DNA of 44,190 nucleotides, taken from assembly GCA_026982075.1 (NCBI GenBank), contig JALSHU010000094.1:1-44190 (forward strand). The letters run 5' to 3'. Of this stretch, positions 42,381-44,190 are shown piece after piece; within the stretch, counting starts at the first letter, position 1, and the number at the start of each line of letters is the position of its first letter. The DNA is from Sulfurovum sp. (GTDB lineage: Bacteria > Campylobacterota > Campylobacteria > Campylobacterales > Sulfurovaceae). The translations under genes and the position numbers were made by a program. The notes under the pieces were generated by a model. The model was not told where the DNA came from. It worked only from the letters and a program-made list of their open reading frames with translations, and searched no databases.

Positions 42381-44183
42381 ATGGAAAGATTATATACTAA
42401 AGACACACAAGCAATTTTTTGGAATAACAATAAAACAGCTATACAAAGAATGCTAGATTATGATTATACAATTAAAAGAGATACCCCATCAGTAGCTGCG
42501 ATTGTAGCACCTACTTCAAACAATAAGTTTGAAAAGTTCTTTTTTGGAGCAGATGAAGTGATGATTCCACTTTTCAAGTGTACAGCAGATGCAAAAGCTG
42601 CTCAGCCTCAAGCTGATGTACTTTTAAATTTTGCTTCATTTAGATCTGCATATGATGTAACCATGGAAGCACTTGAAGTGGGTGGTTTCTCATCTATGAT
42701 GATTACAGCTGAAGGTATTCCAGAAAGATTAGCGCGTGGTATGAATCAAACAGCAAGAGAACATGGTGTAACCATCATAGGACCTGCAACTGTTGGTGCG
42801 ATTACTCCAGGTGCCTTTAAAGTTGCCAACATTGGTGGTACTATCTCTAATATTATTAATTCTAAACTGCACAGAGCAGGTTCTTGTGGACTCGTAACAC
42901 GTTCGGGTGGACTTTTTAACGAACTTTCTAATATTATTTCTATCAATGCAGATGGCATTGCTGAAGGTGTAGCTATTGGTGGAGACAGATTTGTTGGTTC
43001 CGTATTTATCGACAATCTTCTTAGAATGGAAAAAAACCCAGATGTGAAATATATGATATTACTTGGTGAAGTTGGTGGTACAGAAGAGTACAAAGTAATT
43101 GAAGCAGTTAAAAACGGTACTATTACTAAACCAATTATTGCATGGTGTATCGGTACAATTGCGAAGTACTATGATTCAGGTGTCCAGTTTGGTCATGCAG
43201 GTGCTTCGGCAAATGCTGAGTCTGAAACAGCAGAGTTTAAAAATAAGGCTATGGCTGAAGCAGGTATTCATGTACCGGCTACATTTAATGACCTTCCGGC
43301 AAAAATTAAAGAGGTCTTTGAATCACTTAATCTTGCTCCAATCCCTGAACCAGAGATTAATATTGTGCCAAAAGTTAGAAGAAGTAAAGAGTTTATTTGT
43401 ACTATTTCTGACGATAGAGGTGAAGAGTGTACTTACGCTGGATTCCCTATTTCTTCAGTAGCAACACCAAGTACTGGTAAAGGCATTGGTGATGTTATTT
43501 CACTTTTATGGTTCAAAAAACAGTATCCAGAGTGGGCTACTCAGTTTATTGAAACAGTGATTAAAACAGTTGCAGACCATGGACCAGCAGTATCAGGCGC
43601 GCACAATGCAAAAGTAACTGCACGTGCAGGGAAATCAGTGGTAGAATCACTTGTAACTGGTCTTCTTACAATTGGACCAAGATTTGGTGGTGCTATTGAT
43701 GGTGCAGCGAAATACTTTAAATATGCTGATGATAACAACCTTGATCCAAAAGGTTTCTTGCAGTATATGAAAGGTGAGGGTGTACCAATCCCAGGAATCG
43801 GACACCGTATTAAGTCATTGAAAAATCCAGACCTTAGAGTAACAGGTCTTATGGACTTTGCAAATGAGTATTTCCCAGCTACGCCACTTCTTGACTATGC
43901 AAGAACTGTTGAAGCATTGACAACATCCAAGAAGGAGAATCTCATTCTTAATGTGGATGGGACTATTGGTATCCTTATGGTAGATATGTGGAGAGCCTTA
44001 GGGTACTCAGAAGATGAAATCAATGAATTCATTGAGTCAGGTACACTTAATGCATTCTTTATCGTGGGACGTTCTATTGGATTCATTGGTCATGTACTTG
44101 ATGAAAAACGTCTTGCTATGCCTATGTACAGACACCCTATGGATGATATACTTTACGACGTCCAAAAAGCAGAAAAGATATAA
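42381..44183 (+). CDS. aclA: ATP-citrate lyase alpha subunit
   Basis: 600 aa, complete; the stop is 7 bases before the window end. The N-terminal half resembles succinyl-CoA synthetase alpha with the phosphorylated His272 in FGHAGASANAESETAEF. The C-terminal third is citrate-synthase-like (GPAVSGAHNAKVTARAGK, IPGIGHRIKS, FIVGRSIGFIGHVLDE). GGGAGAAGAT precedes the ATG, 9 bp after aclB. It marks an rTCA autotroph. Eukaryotic ACLY is a fusion of the same parts. Confidence 0.96.
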   Translation: MERLYTKDTQAIFWNNNKTAIQRMLDYDYTIKRDTPSVAAIVAPTSNNKFEKFFFGADEVMIPLFKCTADAKAAQPQADVLLNFASFRSAYDVTMEALEVGGFSSMMITAEGIPERLARGMNQTAREHGVTIIGPATVGAITPGAFKVANIGGTISNIINSKLHRAGSCGLVTRSGGLFNELSNIISINADGIAEGVAIGGDRFVGSVFIDNLLRMEKNPDVKYMILLGEVGGTEEYKVIEAVKNGTITKPIIAWCIGTIAKYYDSGVQFGHAGASANAESETAEFKNKAMAEAGIHVPATFNDLPAKIKEVFESLNLAPIPEPEINIVPKVRRSKEFICTISDDRGEECTYAGFPISSVATPSTGKGIGDVISLLWFKKQYPEWATQFIETVIKTVADHGPAVSGAHNAKVTARAGKSVVESLVTGLLTIGPRFGGAIDGAAKYFKYADDNNLDPKGFLQYMKGEGVPIPGIGHRIKSLKNPDLRVTGLMDFANEYFPATPLLDYARTVEALTTSKKENLILNVDGTIGILMVDMWRALGYSEDEINEFIESGTLNAFFIVGRSIGFIGHVLDEKRLAMPMYRHPMDDILYDVQKAEKI

Positions 44184-44190
44184 AAGTCTA

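Overview
The window is AT-rich, densely packed bacterial chromosome and most likely comes from a Campylobacterota (Epsilonproteobacteria) chemolithoautotroph close to Sulfurovum. Three things point there: a two-subunit ATP-citrate lyase (aclBA, reverse TCA cycle), a futalosine-pathway radical SAM enzyme (mqnE), and the gene block mrp / ispDF / HP1021-type atypical response regulator / Sat-like protein / pgpA. As I recall it, that block matches Cj1606-Cj1610 of Campylobacter jejuni. I see no rRNA, tRNA, CRISPR array, intact insertion sequence or prophage. These assignments come from reading motifs by eye; no database search was run.

Layout. 1-1285: the 3' end of an Fe-S/zinc-ribbon protein and two coupled genes of unknown function. 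1306-5808: transhydrogenase pntAB (-), divergent from malic enzyme (+), together an NADPH-related pair. 5882-8652: the DUF2868/DUF3482 membrane protein and GTPase pair. 8649-12357 (-): operon ispDF, HP1021/CemR-like regulator, degenerate Sat-like protein, pgpA. 12545-13759: mrp with an unusual Cys-rich tail. 13760-14306: a gene-free but strongly structured stretch ending in a near-consensus promoter with a perfect 18-bp palindrome. 14307-20167: assimilatory sulfate reduction operon (48-aa protein, DUF2061 protein, cysH, cysD, cysN, siroheme sulfite reductase, SUMT).

20210-20865: two small proteins, divergent. 20939-25797: TPP riboswitch plus thiamine biosynthesis operon thiC-thiO-thiS-thiG-thiE. 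25874-32332: a second TPP riboswitch plus a complete thiamine-acquisition operon (TonB-dependent receptor, YkoF-like binding protein, thiB-thiP-thiQ ABC transporter, thiamine-kinase-like phosphotransferase). 32429-32998: a ParE/RelE-type toxin-antitoxin pair. 33010-37638 (-): small protein, glmS and glnD. 37699-40913: mqnE, phosphoribosyltransferase, pabA/trpG and a polytopic membrane protein. 41034-44183: aclB and aclA, both complete.

The genes join autotrophic carbon fixation (aclBA), reducing-power balance (pntAB, malic enzyme), sulfate assimilation and thiamine supply; several rTCA enzymes depend on TPP. The most interesting items are: (1) the Sat-like protein, which has lost the ATP-sulfurylase catalytic motifs but sits in a conserved block with an HP1021-type regulator, while a real CysDN is encoded 5 kb away; (2) the riboswitch-controlled outer-membrane-to-cytoplasm thiamine uptake and kinase operon; (3) the structured gene-free element and palindromic operator upstream of the sulfate operon.
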